Made by a program: the position numbers and the translations under genes
DNA from: Nocardia aurea
GTDB taxonomy: Bacteria; Actinomycetota; Actinomycetes; Mycobacteriales; Mycobacteriaceae
Direction: 5' to 3'
Assembly: GCF_003123685.1 (NCBI RefSeq)
Contig: NZ_QCYJ01000170.1
Location: forward strand, 248,001-312,000
DNA length: 64,000 bases
Notes under the pieces: model-generated
What the model was told of the DNA's origin: nothing
The model's database searches: none
What the model saw: the letters and a program-made list of their open reading frames with translations, nothing else
In this document: piece by piece, positions 37,470-47,100 of the stretch
How the letters are laid out: each line of letters starts with the position of its first letter
Position numbering within the stretch: position 1 is the stretch's first letter

Positions 37470-38309
37470 ATGGGCACATACCGCAGGCCCACCGCTTCGC
37501 ACCGCTCCTCCCTCTTACGCCCCGCCATCGTCGTGCTCGGCGGTGCCGTTTGCGCGGCGGTAGCGGGCACCACACCCGCCGTCGCCGACGACCAGCCGGG
37601 CATCGCATCGGCCGGACAGCTCCCCTTCTCCTTCGCCGTGCCCGCCTTCGACACCGGTCTGATCGGCGCCATCCCGTTCGGCGCCCCGCCGACCGACGCC
37701 GGACAACCTCTCGCCCCCGCCGAGGAGATCACGCGGATCATCACCGACGCGCTCGGCATGCCACCCGAGGTCGCCGCACCGGCACCGGCGGCATGGACCG
37801 ATTCGACCGAGCCGATGCCCGCCATGACAGCGGTCGACGAGCCCGAGCCGAACGCGCTGCCCCAGGCGAACGAGATCCGCGTCGGCAACATCGAACTCTC
37901 CCGGCCGAGTATCGTGCCCGCGGAGCAGGCCGCCCAGATCAACGCGGGTGCGGCCGAGGTCGAGGACGTGGTGTCGGATGTGCTCGACAGCAACGGCGTC
38001 GATCAGGCGCGCTCCGACGAGATGGCGGCGCGGATGGTCGGCGACGCCGCGGTCGGCGCGGTCATCGGCGGCGTGGTGGTCGCCCCCGTCGCCGCGGCGG
38101 TCGGCGCGGTCGTCGGAGGCGTGGCCGGGTTCGTCTTCGGTATCCCGTTCCTGCCGACGGGGCTGGTCGTGGGGCCGGTTGTCGGCGCGACCATGGTCGC
38201 GGCGCTGGTCGCCGTGCCCGCGGTGCTCGCGGGCGCGGTGATCGGCGCGGGTGTCGGCGCGGTCGACGGCTGGAACGCACCGCTCGATCCGCCGCCGCCC
38301 GCGGGCTGA
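37470..38309 (+). CDS. Secreted or membrane protein with glycine-zipper C-terminus
   Basis: This 279-aa protein has a signal peptide (Arg-rich start, hydrophobic 17-35, likely cleavage after AVA near residue 39). A Pro-rich, acidic periplasmic region of about 145 residues follows. The C-terminal stretch of about 75 residues is built of Gly/Ala/Val (GAVIGGVVVAPVAAAVGAVVGG...), with GxxxG spacing typical of glycine zippers. It ends in a Pro-rich tail. Such zippers form tightly packed membrane helices or oligomers. I do not recognise a named family; similar proteins are common in Nocardia. GAGG six bases before the ATG supports the start. Confidence 0.7.
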   Translation: MGTYRRPTASHRSSLLRPAIVVLGGAVCAAVAGTTPAVADDQPGIASAGQLPFSFAVPAFDTGLIGAIPFGAPPTDAGQPLAPAEEITRIITDALGMPPEVAAPAPAAWTDSTEPMPAMTAVDEPEPNALPQANEIRVGNIELSRPSIVPAEQAAQINAGAAEVEDVVSDVLDSNGVDQARSDEMAARMVGDAAVGAVIGGVVVAPVAAAVGAVVGGVAGFVFGIPFLPTGLVVGPVVGATMVAALVAVPAVLAGAVIGAGVGAVDGWNAPLDPPPPAG

Positions 38310-38341
38310 GCCGAGGTTCGGCCCTCGCGGCACCGAGCCGG

Positions 38342-38722
38342 TCAGGATTCGGCGGCGATGCGGTCACCTTCGAGGACGGTTTCGAGGTATTCGGCCACGG
38401 CGTCCCGGTTGCGGACGAGCACCTCGATCCGTCGCGTCATCCGGTCGCGCTCGTGTTCCAGGGTCGCGATCATCTCCGGCGTCGCGTCGGAGAAATGGAT
38501 GACGCGCGGCTTGTTCAGGCAGGGCAGGATCTGCTTGATGATCCGGGTCGGCAGACCGGCGTCGAGCAGGCCGCGTATCTGTAGGACCCGGTCGATGAAC
38601 GCGGCGTCGTATTCGCGATACCCGTTGGCTGCCCGCTGCGAGACGATCAGTCCCTGCTCCTCGTAATACCGCAGGAGACGGCGGGACGTGCCGGTCCTGT
38701 CCGCCAATTCACCGATTCGCAT
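38342..38722 (-). CDS. MerR-family transcriptional regulator
   Basis: This 126-aa regulator has the MerR winged helix at the N-terminus (MRIGELADRTGTSRRLLRYYEEQGLI, then R..NGYREYD) followed by the long dimerisation coiled coil and a short effector region. There is no Cys-based metal site, so it probably responds to a small organic molecule. The ATG at 38722 begins the conserved helix; the 38743 extension is unnecessary. It is divergent from the MFS exporter gene, with a perfect operator between them, and should control both. The HFSDATPEMIATLEHERDRM segment resembles MerR regulators paired with DHA1 exporters. Confidence 0.88.
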   Translation of the reverse strand: MRIGELADRTGTSRRLLRYYEEQGLIVSQRAANGYREYDAAFIDRVLQIRGLLDAGLPTRIIKQILPCLNKPRVIHFSDATPEMIATLEHERDRMTRRIEVLVRNRDAVAEYLETVLEGDRIAAES

Positions 38723-38752
38723 GTGCCCTACCTCACAGTCCAACGAGCCTTG

Positions 38753-38774
38753 ACCTTCACATCAATGTGAAGGT
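38753..38774. promoter_or_regulatory. MerR operator
   Basis: ACCTTCACAT (38753-38762), centre CA, ATGTGAAGGT (38765-38774): perfect 10-bp arms. The left end overlaps a TTGACC -35-like hexamer at 38750-38755, reading toward the MFS gene. This is the usual position of a MerR site between -35 and -10. The site lies 15 bp upstream of the MFS start, implying a very short or absent leader. Confidence 0.85.
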
Positions 38775-38788
38775 TCGAGCATACGAAA

Positions 38789-40066
38789 ATGGTCGAACAC
38801 ACAGACAGCCCGAGCAGTCCGGGGGTCGGCGCACAGCTGCCGATCGCGGCGTTGCTCGCCCTGACCACCGCCGCCTTCCTCACGGTGTTGACCGAGGCCC
38901 TGCCCGCGGGGGTGCTGCCGGGAATGAGCGCCGACCTGGACGTCAGCGAATCGGCGACCGGACAATTGGTGACGGTCTACGCCATCGGCACCGCCGCCAC
39001 GGCGATCCCGCTGTCGATCGCGACGGCCGGATGGCGGCGCAAACGACTGCTGCTGGCCGGGGTGATCGGCTTCCTCGTCGCGAATACGGTGACCGCGGTC
39101 TCGCCGGTGTTCACCCTCACCCTCGCCGCCAGATTCGTCGCCGGGGTCGGCGCGGGCATCGTGTGGGCACTGCTGGCGGGCTACGCGGTCCGCATGGCTC
39201 CGAAAGCATTGCAGGGCAAGGCGATCGCGATCGTCATGGCGGGTATTCCGCTGGCGTTGTCGCTGGGGATTCCGGTCGGGACCTTCCTCGGCGACGCACT
39301 CGGCTGGCAGGTCGCCTTCGGGGTGATGTCGGTGATCGCGGTGGTGCTGATCGGCTGGATCACGGTGACCGTGCCCGACTTCGACGGGCCGGGCCGCGCG
39401 GGCCGGATCCCCCTCGTCGCCACCGCGAAGGTGCCCGGAGTGGGCGCGGTGCTGTTCGTGACCCTGACGTTCGTGCTGGCCCACAACATCCTCTACACCT
39501 ACGTGTCCACCTTCCTCGAGCAGCGGAGCCTCGGCGACGCGGTCGGCGAAGTACTGCTCGTCTTCGGGATCGCCTCACTGGTGAGCATCTGGTTCGTCGG
39601 CGCGCACATCGATCGCCGACTGCGCGTATCGACCATCGCCGCAACGGTTCTGGTCGCCGTGGCGGTCGCGGGTCTGGCCGTGTCCTCCGGCGAGATCGTC
39701 CCGGTGTATGTCGCGGCCGCCCTGTGGGGGCTCGGTTGGGGTGGTGTGCCGACCCTGTTGCAGACCGCGGTCGCGATCGCGGGCGGCGAGGCCGCCGACA
39801 CCGCGTTGGCCATGCTGGTCACGCTGTGGAACGTGGCGATGGCGGGCGGCGGCGTGGTCGGCGGTGTGCTGTTGGACGCCTTCGGGCCCGAGGTGTTTCC
39901 GTGGACCGTCCTGGCACTGCTCATCCCGACACTCGTCGTGGTCATCGCCGCCAGAGCCCACGGCTTCGCGGACCGGCGCCTACTCGAGGCTGCCGCCGAA
40001 CCCGCGCTCGCCGAACAGGATTCGGTTCGAGACGAATGCGCCGGACGTGCCACCCTCGACAGGTGA
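38789..40066 (+). CDS. MFS exporter, DHA1 drug:H+ antiporter type
   Basis: This 425-aa inner-membrane transporter has about 12 hydrophobic segments. The DHA1 layout is visible: TEALPAGVLPGMSADLDVSESATGQLVTVYAIGTA around helices 1-2, the RK-bearing loop GWRRKRLLL after helix 2, and RFVAGVGAGIVWALLAGYAVR (motif B/C region). It resembles AraJ/Cmx-type effluxers of arabinose-like sugars, phenicols or small aromatics. It is controlled by the divergent MerR regulator through the 22-bp operator. Its stop overlaps the methyltransferase start by four bases (GTGA), so export and methylation are coupled. Confidence 0.9.
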   Translation: MVEHTDSPSSPGVGAQLPIAALLALTTAAFLTVLTEALPAGVLPGMSADLDVSESATGQLVTVYAIGTAATAIPLSIATAGWRRKRLLLAGVIGFLVANTVTAVSPVFTLTLAARFVAGVGAGIVWALLAGYAVRMAPKALQGKAIAIVMAGIPLALSLGIPVGTFLGDALGWQVAFGVMSVIAVVLIGWITVTVPDFDGPGRAGRIPLVATAKVPGVGAVLFVTLTFVLAHNILYTYVSTFLEQRSLGDAVGEVLLVFGIASLVSIWFVGAHIDRRLRVSTIAATVLVAVAVAGLAVSSGEIVPVYVAAALWGLGWGGVPTLLQTAVAIAGGEAADTALAMLVTLWNVAMAGGGVVGGVLLDAFGPEVFPWTVLALLIPTLVVVIAARAHGFADRRLLEAAAEPALAEQDSVRDECAGRATLDR

Positions 40067-41064
40067 ACGAGCACAACCCTGTCGCCGCGATCCGAAACCT
40101 CGCGGGCCTGGCCACACCGATGGCGTTGCGGGTCGCGGTGACCCTCGGCCTGCCGGACCGGCTGCGCGGTGACGGCGCCACCGTCGACCGCGTCGCGCAC
40201 GAACTGGACGTGGCACCGGTGGCGCTGCACCTGCTGCTCGGCCACCTCGAAACCCTCGGGATCGTCGAGGGCACATCCACCGGCTACCGGACCACCGACT
40301 ACGGCGCGACACTGTGCGCCGACGCCGACAACGGCCTGACCAACTTCCTGCACCTGGACATGGCGGGCGGACGAGCCGAGCTGGCCTTCGTCGAACTCCT
40401 GCACAGTGTCACCACCGGCGAGGCGGGCTACTCGCGGCGCTACGGGCGGGATTTCTGGGCCGACCTCACCCGGTATCCGCACCTGCGCGAGTCGTTCGAC
40501 CGGCAGATGACCCACCGATTCCGAGACCAGATCCCGCGGATCGTCACCGGCTACGACTGGGACCGCTTCTCCACCATCGTCGACGTCGGCGGCGGTCACG
40601 GCAGCCTGCTCGCCGCGATCCTTGCCGCCCATCCGCGGATTCGCGGCCACCTGATCGACCTGGAACCGACCGTGACCGAGGCGGTCCGGACCCTCATCGC
40701 GTACCGGGTGCGGGACCGGGCCCGGGTGAGCGCGCAGAGCTTCTTCGATCCGCTCCCGGCGGGGGCACAGGCGTATCTGCTGTGTGACATTCTCCACGAC
40801 TGGGACGACGACCACGCGCACCGGATACTCGCGCGCTGTGTCGAGGCCCTCGGTCGCGGCGGCCGCGTTCTCGTCGTCGAACCCGTCGGCGGGCGTCGCG
40901 CGAACACCGAATTCGACCTGGCCATGCTCGTGACCTTCGCGGGACGTGAACGCCGCGTCGACGAGTTCCGCGCCCTCGCCGCCGCCCACGGCCTCGTACT
41001 CGACGCCGTGGTCGACCTCACCGACCAGCGCTGCCTGCTCGAATTCCGCGCCGTCGGCACCTGA
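40063..41064 (+). CDS. SAM-dependent O-methyltransferase, family 2
   Basis: This 333-aa enzyme of the plant-type O-methyltransferase_2/AcrmT family has an N-terminal winged-helix dimerisation domain (about 10-95) with the LGLPDRL and HLLLGHLETLGIV segments. The SAM-binding motif I is VDVGGGHG at 173-180. The catalytic region CDILHDWDDDHAHRIL contains the expected His. Such enzymes methylate hydroxyls of phenolic or polyketide metabolites. The GTG start at 40063 overlaps the MFS stop (GTGA). With the MerR and MFS genes it forms a modify-and-export cassette, probably for an aromatic antibiotic or self-made metabolite. Confidence 0.88.
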   Translation: MNEHNPVAAIRNLAGLATPMALRVAVTLGLPDRLRGDGATVDRVAHELDVAPVALHLLLGHLETLGIVEGTSTGYRTTDYGATLCADADNGLTNFLHLDMAGGRAELAFVELLHSVTTGEAGYSRRYGRDFWADLTRYPHLRESFDRQMTHRFRDQIPRIVTGYDWDRFSTIVDVGGGHGSLLAAILAAHPRIRGHLIDLEPTVTEAVRTLIAYRVRDRARVSAQSFFDPLPAGAQAYLLCDILHDWDDDHAHRILARCVEALGRGGRVLVVEPVGGRRANTEFDLAMLVTFAGRERRVDEFRALAAAHGLVLDAVVDLTDQRCLLEFRAVGT

Positions 41065-41244
41065 CCGGACAACCGATCGGGTCCGAGTGCGGTGCCCCCA
41101 CTTGTGCCCACATTGTTCGGAACGCGATATCACGCCCTCGATGACTGTGATCTGTCTAGGGCTTCCAGCACGATGACCGAATCTCCGTAAATACCGCTTA
41201 CCATCGCCAGCAGCACACAGTTGGTCTGGAAGGTGGCAGTAGGC

Positions 41245-42798
41245 GTGGTCGATACCAAGGCAAAGCTCGATGAACTCGTCAAGATCCTCTCGATCGCAGA
41301 GGAGCCAGCGGGTGAGGCCGGTATCGCCAAGCGGGAGAAGAAGGGCGTTCCGAGCGTCCGCCAGCGTCTGAACATGCTGCTCGATCCCGGCACCCTCGTC
41401 GAATTCGGCGCGCTGGCTCGCCAGCCCGACCAGCCGGACGCCCTCTACGGTGACGGACTGGTCACCGGACGCGGGATGATCGGGGGTCGCCCGGTGGTGG
41501 TGATCGCCCACGATCAGACGGTGTACGGCGGGTCGGTCGGGGTGACCTCGGCCCGCAAATTCATGCGCGCGCTGCAACTCGCGTTCGACAACGCCTGCCC
41601 GGTCGTGACCATCAACGATTCCGGTGGCGCGCGCATCCAGGACGCGGTCGGCTCGATCGCGTCGTTCGGCAATATCTCCCGGGTGCTGGAGAAGCTGTCC
41701 GGATACGTGCCGCAGGTGTCGATCATTCTCGGCAAATGCGCCGCCGGGTCGGTATACGGACCGATCAACACCGATGTGCTGATCGGAACCAAGGATTCGT
41801 ACATGTTCGTCACAGGTCCGGACGTGATCAAAGCCGTCAACGGTGAGGACATCACCGCCGAGGCGCTCGGCGGCGCCGAGGTGCAGGCGACTCGCGGCAC
41901 CCTGCACCACGTGACCGAGACCGAGCAGGAAGCCTACGACTGGGCCCGCAACTACCTCAGTTATATGCCGACGAGCTGCATCGAACAGCCGCCGATCGTC
42001 AACCCCGGCCTCGAACCGGAGATCACCGCGAGCGACCGCGAACTCGACTCGATCATCCCGGATTCCGATCGTTCCGGATACGACATGCACGAGATCCTGC
42101 TGCGGATCTTCGACGACGGCGAATTCCACGAGATCCGCGCCGCGTTCGCGCCGAATCTGATCACCGGATTCGCCCGGGTCGACGGATATCCGGTCGGCGT
42201 GATCGCCAACCAGCCGCTGGTACTCGGCGGTTCCATCGACGCCGCCTGCTCGGACAAGTCGACCTATTTCATCCGGCTCTGCAACGCGTTCAACATCCCG
42301 CTGGTGTTCGTCGTCGACACCCCCGGTGTGCTGCCCGGCCTGGAGCAGGAGGCCAACGGCGTGATCATTCGCGGCGGCCGGGTTCCGCGCGCGATCATCG
42401 AGGCGACGGTGCCGATCATCAACCTGGTGGTCCGCAAGTCCTACGGCGGCGCCTACGGCATGATGGCCGCCAGGCAGGTCGGCGCCGACGTCAGTTTCGC
42501 CTGGCCGACCGCCAGGATCGCGGTGATCGGCGCCGAGAGCGCGGTCGACCTCATCGGCAAGCGACAATTGGCCGCGGTCCCCGAGGAACACCGTGCCGCG
42601 GCCCGCGAGTTCATGGTCAACCAGTACAACGAGACGATCGCCACCCCGTGGATCGCCGCCGAACGCGGATACATCGACGCGGTGATCGAACCGTCGACCA
42701 CCCGTTTGGAGATCCGGCACGCGCTGCGCCTGTTGCGCGACAAGCAGTCGGTCCGGCCGGAATTCAATCCGCGCAAGCACCCCATCTACCCGATGTGA
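41245..42798 (+). CDS. Acyl-CoA carboxylase beta (carboxyltransferase) subunit, AccD4-like
   Basis: This protein of about 517 aa is the carboxyltransferase subunit of a biotin-dependent acyl-CoA carboxylase. Both crotonase-fold halves are present, with KRDKKG-type KREKKGVPSVRQR near the start, the NDSGGARIQDAV and GKCAAGSVY oxyanion elements, and the C-terminal KSYGGAYGMM, FAWPTARIAVIGAE and LRDKQ motifs. The pattern is closest to mycobacterial AccD4, which carboxylates long-chain acyl-CoA for mycolate condensation, but FadD32 and Pks13 are not next to it. It could supply a carboxylated extender to a PKS such as the one 11 kb away; that is inference. Starts at GTG 41245, 41233 or TTG 41221 are possible. 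GGAAGG at 41228-41233 favours 41245. Confidence 0.92.
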   Translation: MVDTKAKLDELVKILSIAEEPAGEAGIAKREKKGVPSVRQRLNMLLDPGTLVEFGALARQPDQPDALYGDGLVTGRGMIGGRPVVVIAHDQTVYGGSVGVTSARKFMRALQLAFDNACPVVTINDSGGARIQDAVGSIASFGNISRVLEKLSGYVPQVSIILGKCAAGSVYGPINTDVLIGTKDSYMFVTGPDVIKAVNGEDITAEALGGAEVQATRGTLHHVTETEQEAYDWARNYLSYMPTSCIEQPPIVNPGLEPEITASDRELDSIIPDSDRSGYDMHEILLRIFDDGEFHEIRAAFAPNLITGFARVDGYPVGVIANQPLVLGGSIDAACSDKSTYFIRLCNAFNIPLVFVVDTPGVLPGLEQEANGVIIRGGRVPRAIIEATVPIINLVVRKSYGGAYGMMAARQVGADVSFAWPTARIAVIGAESAVDLIGKRQLAAVPEEHRAAAREFMVNQYNETIATPWIAAERGYIDAVIEPSTTRLEIRHALRLLRDKQSVRPEFNPRKHPIYPM

Positions 42799-42955
42799 TC
42801 CTCGGCCGAAGGTCGGCATTCGCACCGGTCGCCGAGGGTGTTTGCGCGCCATCGCGTTCGCGGGCACCATGGCGGTCGCGCGTGCCCGACGGAGGACGGG
42901 CGCGCATGGGGGCCGACCGGTCGAGTCCCGTCCGCGACGATCGAGAGGTGCGAGT

Positions 42956-43996
42956 ATGGCCACGGAAGTAGAACTGGTCGGCGATGCGCTGAAGCTACCG
43001 GGACAGGTCCGGGTGACATTCATCCGCACCCTGCGACTGCCGGAAACCGGCACCTACCCGTTGCCTCCCGGCCTGGGGTCGTTCCCGCTGCGCCGGGTCG
43101 CCGACTATCCCGAGACGGTCCCCGAACAGTGGCGCGAGCGCGGCGGGGTGATGTTGCCGGTGTATCAGCGCGAAGCCATGTGGCTCAGGTTCTCCGCGCA
43201 CGCCCCGGCGGCGCTCAAGGTCGGCGTCGGGAAGGTGTGCGCGATCTCCGGCAAACCATGGAGCGACACACTCGTCGGCAAACCCCAGAACTATGTCCCC
43301 CTGCCGCAGCAGCCGTGGCTGGACGGCATCAATTCGGGGAAGGGCACCGTCCGGCAGTTCGTCGCGATGCCGCTGGGACTCGGCGCCACGGTCGAAGGCC
43401 AGGTCACCGGCAGTGAACAGTGGGGTGGCATCCAGGTCGCGGTGCACACCCTCACCGAGACGGCACGTGCCGCGTGGGAGGCCGAACAGCGGGCCCGCTC
43501 CGCGCGACCGACCCCGGTCGCCTACGGTGCGGTCCCGCCGCCCGCACCCGCCGGAGCAGCGCCGTCCCCCGCATACAGCGCGGCGCCCGCGCGTCCGGGC
43601 TCGGCCCCGACCGCGCGTAAGGCGCGCGCGATGGGACTCGGGGCGGGCGGCACGATGCGCCAGGAGATCTACACCGACCCCCGCCCCGTCACCGACTATC
43701 GATCCGAAGCCGACGGACGGATCTTCGTCCACCTCGTCTCGGCGGCCGAATGGCACGAGATCACCGGCGAACCGGCGCCGAGCACCCCCGTGACGGCCCA
43801 TTCCTACGCCGAACACGGCCTCCCCTGGTTCGACTACTACGACAGCGACGCCGAAGACCTCCCGCCCTCCGACGATCTCGCCGCCGTCCGCCCCACCGGC
43901 GATTGGCTGACCGACGAGGGCCACAATCCGGTCCCGGACCAGCCGCTTCCGGTCATACAGTTGGGCGACAAACCGGTCCAGGACGGGAAATGGTGA
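42956..43996 (+). CDS. Conserved protein of unknown function
   Basis: This 346-aa soluble-looking protein has two parts. The N-terminal domain (about 1-180) is rich in Trp, Pro and aromatic residues (TGTYPLPPGLGSFPLRRV, GVMLPVYQREAMWLRF, GINSGKGTVRQF). The C-terminal domain (about 235-346) has MRQEIYTDP, RIFVHLVSAAEWHEITGE and an acidic end. An Ala/Pro-rich linker (about 185-230) joins them. There is no signal peptide or membrane helix. I have no family name for it, although the motifs are strong enough to suggest a widely conserved family. The ATG at 42956 has GAGAGG seven bases upstream. It is convergent with the nSTAND-WD40 gene. Confidence 0.75.
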   Translation: MATEVELVGDALKLPGQVRVTFIRTLRLPETGTYPLPPGLGSFPLRRVADYPETVPEQWRERGGVMLPVYQREAMWLRFSAHAPAALKVGVGKVCAISGKPWSDTLVGKPQNYVPLPQQPWLDGINSGKGTVRQFVAMPLGLGATVEGQVTGSEQWGGIQVAVHTLTETARAAWEAEQRARSARPTPVAYGAVPPPAPAGAAPSPAYSAAPARPGSAPTARKARAMGLGAGGTMRQEIYTDPRPVTDYRSEADGRIFVHLVSAAEWHEITGEPAPSTPVTAHSYAEHGLPWFDYYDSDAEDLPPSDDLAAVRPTGDWLTDEGHNPVPDQPLPVIQLGDKPVQDGKW

Positions 43997-44051
43997 TCGG
44001 ATCCGGATCGCGTCCGCCGAGTGGACACGCTCGGGCCGCGCGGTGCTGGAG

Positions 44052-44085
44052 TGCCCGCCGTCGCCGAACACGACGGCGGCGGGCA
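44052..44085. terminator. Hairpin between convergent genes
   Basis: TGCCC-GCCGTCG (44052-44063) pairs with CGACGGC-ggc-GGGCA (44071-44085): 12 bp with a three-base bulge and a CCGAACA loop, followed on the + strand by TTT. It separates the gene ending at 43996 from the convergent gene ending at 44104. Confidence 0.7.
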
Positions 44086-44103
44086 TTTCCGCTCGTCCCA
44101 CCG

Positions 44104-47100
44104 CTAATCGCAGGGTGGGTCGTACGGTAATCCCGGTAGGTGGTCACGCCACACCTGCGCGGTCAACACCACCCGGGTGATATCGCAGATCCGGCTGATC
44201 GCGGGCGCGGGATCCAGATTCCAATGGTGGGCTTGCGCGCCCGTGCCGACCCCGAACAGGTCGTCGTTGCCGAAGAAGGTCGCCGAGACCCGACTCTGGG
44301 AATCCGGGTAGCGCACGACCGCGTGCCGAATCGCTACGGGCGCTGCGGGATCGGAGAAATCCCACAGCCGCACGGAATCTCGCTCGGCGGTGGCCAGCAT
44401 TCGTCCATCGGCGCTGAAGGACGCCGAGGTGACGTAGGACGTATGACCGGTCAGCGGACCGGCGATCAGGACGGGTCGGCTCGGCTCGCGGGTATCCCAG
44501 ACCCGCAGGGCGTGATCTTGCCCGACGGTGACCAGCACCGAACCACCCGGCTGCCCGACCATCGAAGCGATGGAAGCGTTCGGTTCCGCCGAAATCGTCC
44601 CGCTCACAAGCGGACTCGCCGGATCGGAGACATCCCAGATGGTCACCGGTTGGTTCGTACGCAACACCGCCAGCGACCTGCCGTCGGTTCCGAACTCGAG
44701 ATCGAGGACGTACTCGTCTCCGGTCAGCAGCGCGGGACCGACCGGGCGTGGTTGCCCGGGATCGGCCACATCCCAGATCTGAACGATGTCGCCTTGGCGG
44801 GGATTCTCGACGGACATCGGCCGAATCCCGCCGGTCACCAGATATCTCGAATCGGGAGAGAACTCTGCTGCCACGCCCCATCCCGTACGGTCGCGTGGCA
44901 ACTCCGAAACCGCACGGATCGCAGCGGGATCGGTGATGTCGAGCAATCGGGTCGAATCGGTGTCGGCATCGACGACCGCGACCGTCCGTCCGTCGGGACT
45001 CACCGCGGCCGTACTCGATTGCCCCGGCCGCATGGTGAACCTGCCGACTCGCCGACTCCCCTGCGAATGCGAAATATCCCAGACCTCGATCGCGCCCTCG
45101 GTGGCCGCGACCATCCGCCGTCCCGCGGCGTCGAAGATCGGAGCGTAAACCCAGTCGGCATGTTCGGGCAGCACCGTTTCCGGCAACGACCAGACCCGGA
45201 CGATTCCGTCCGAACCGGCCGTCAGCACCGTCCGGTCGTCGACACCGAATTCGATCGCGCTGACCGACGCGGCGTCCGTGGTCAACGGCGCACCGTACGG
45301 CGTCGGCGATACCGGATCGGCGACATTCCACAGCGTGACGTCACCCTGATCGGATCGTGCGGCCAGTATCCTGCCTGCGGCGTCGAACTCCAGCGCGGCT
45401 CCCATCACCGGTTCGGTGAAAGGCAGCGGCTCGCCGATCACACGCGGCGCGGCCGGATCGCGGACATCCCACAGCCTGATGACGTCCTGTTCGGCCACCG
45501 CGACCAGCGAACCGTCGCGGGTGAATGCCGCCGAGACCGCGTCGTGAGCGGGAACGATCGACGATGTGGCCGGGACTCGTGGATCGGCTACCCGCCAGAG
45601 TCGAACGCTGTCCAGTTCGATGCTCAGCACGGTGCGCAGGTCCGGCGCGAAGGCCAAGATGGAGATACTTTCCTTGCCGCGGCTCTCAGCGACCGGGTTG
45701 CCGATCAACTTCGGAGCGAACGGATCGGCGATATCCCAGTAGGAGATTCCGTCGTCGGTGTTCGTTGTCGCGAGCGTCCTACCGTCCGAACCGAATTCGA
45801 CCACGGAGGGATATCCGATCGCCAGCGCGCTCGCGAAGCGCGGATTCGCCGGATCGCGAACATCCCACAGGCGCACGGTGTCATCGGCGGCGGCCGAGGC
45901 GAGCACGGTGCCATCGGGAGTGAACCGGACATCGGTGACGAAATCCGTATGCCCGGTGAGCGGTGGACCGACCGCGTGCGGATTTCTCCGATCCGAGAGA
46001 TCCCAGATCCGTACCGTGTCGTCGTAACCGCCGGACGCGGCGAATTTGCCGTCCGCGCGCAGCGCGACATCGCCCACCGACTCGGTGTGGCCCGCCAGCG
46101 GAGTGTTCAGTGGCATGTTCGCGGTATTCACCAGACGTGCGGCGACATCCGGATCCCCCGGCCTGATCCGGTTCGCCACCAGATTCAACTGCGCCGACAG
46201 CGACGGGTCGATGGTCTCCAACCGGTCGGCCTCGGCGATGACCGCCGTGAAGACCGCCGCGTCACGCTGTTCCTTCGCCGTGCTGCTCTGCGCGAACGCG
46301 ACTCCGGCCAACACCAGCGCGACCACCCCGAGCAGTGCCAGGGCGGCCCTCGTCCCCGTAGCACGCCGTTCGGCGCGGCGCCTCGCCGTCTCGGCCGCCC
46401 CCAGGAATTCCGCGGCGACCGGTCCGATGGCGCCGTGCCCGGCATGCTCGCGCATCGTCGTCAGACGCGCACCCCGATACAGCAGGGACGAGTCGCGGCC
46501 GTTCGCGGCCCAGTCGGACGCATCACCTTGCAGTCGTTGCCTTTCCAGATATCCGACCCGGTCCTCGTCGATCCATCCGCGTAGCCGCGGCCAGGCGTCG
46601 AGCACGATTTCGTGGGTGAGGTAGGCCGAGTCGGCGTCGAGGGTGACCAGCCGGGTGCGAGCGAGGACGTCGAGCGCGGTCTCGGCGGCCTCGACGGTCT
46701 GACGCACGAGTTCGGCGCGCGCCACCTTGCGGCGGGTGTCACGCGAATCGTCACCGACGGCGACGAGTCCGAGCAGCACCTGCTTGCCGACCGACTGCTG
46801 GAATTCCGACAGTTCACCCCACGCCTTCTCCGCGGTCGCCGCGACCGAACCGAGGACACCGCCCACCCTCTGGTAGCCCTCGATCGTCAACCGCGTGCCG
46901 TCACGGCACCGCCACACCGCTTCCATCACATGCGAGACCAGCGGCAGCGCCCCGGGATCGTAGCCGCGCCGAACACCGAGGCCGCCGAGCCCGCACAGTT
47001 CGCTGATCACCAATTCTTCCAACCCGGTGTCGAGTTTGCAGCCGGCGAGTTCGGCGGGACGGGTGATCGCGGCGGCGAGTTCGTCCAGGCGCATCGGGCC

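Noticed and set aside
39499..43053. Very long open frame on the minus strand opposite the MFS, methyltransferase and AccD genes
   Set aside because: It is the antisense shadow of three well-supported genes. The product is His/Asp/Arg-rich without domains, as expected from the complementary strand of GC-rich codons.
44104..46150. Periodic DNA repeats, possible tandem array
   Set aside because: The periodicity comes from WD40 blades at the protein level; spacing and sequence vary too much for a DNA repeat or CRISPR array.
44140..46584. 814-codon plus-strand frame opposite the WD40 region
   Set aside because: Antisense to the WD40 repeats; its repeated motifs mirror the repeats in the real gene and no ribosome site is present.
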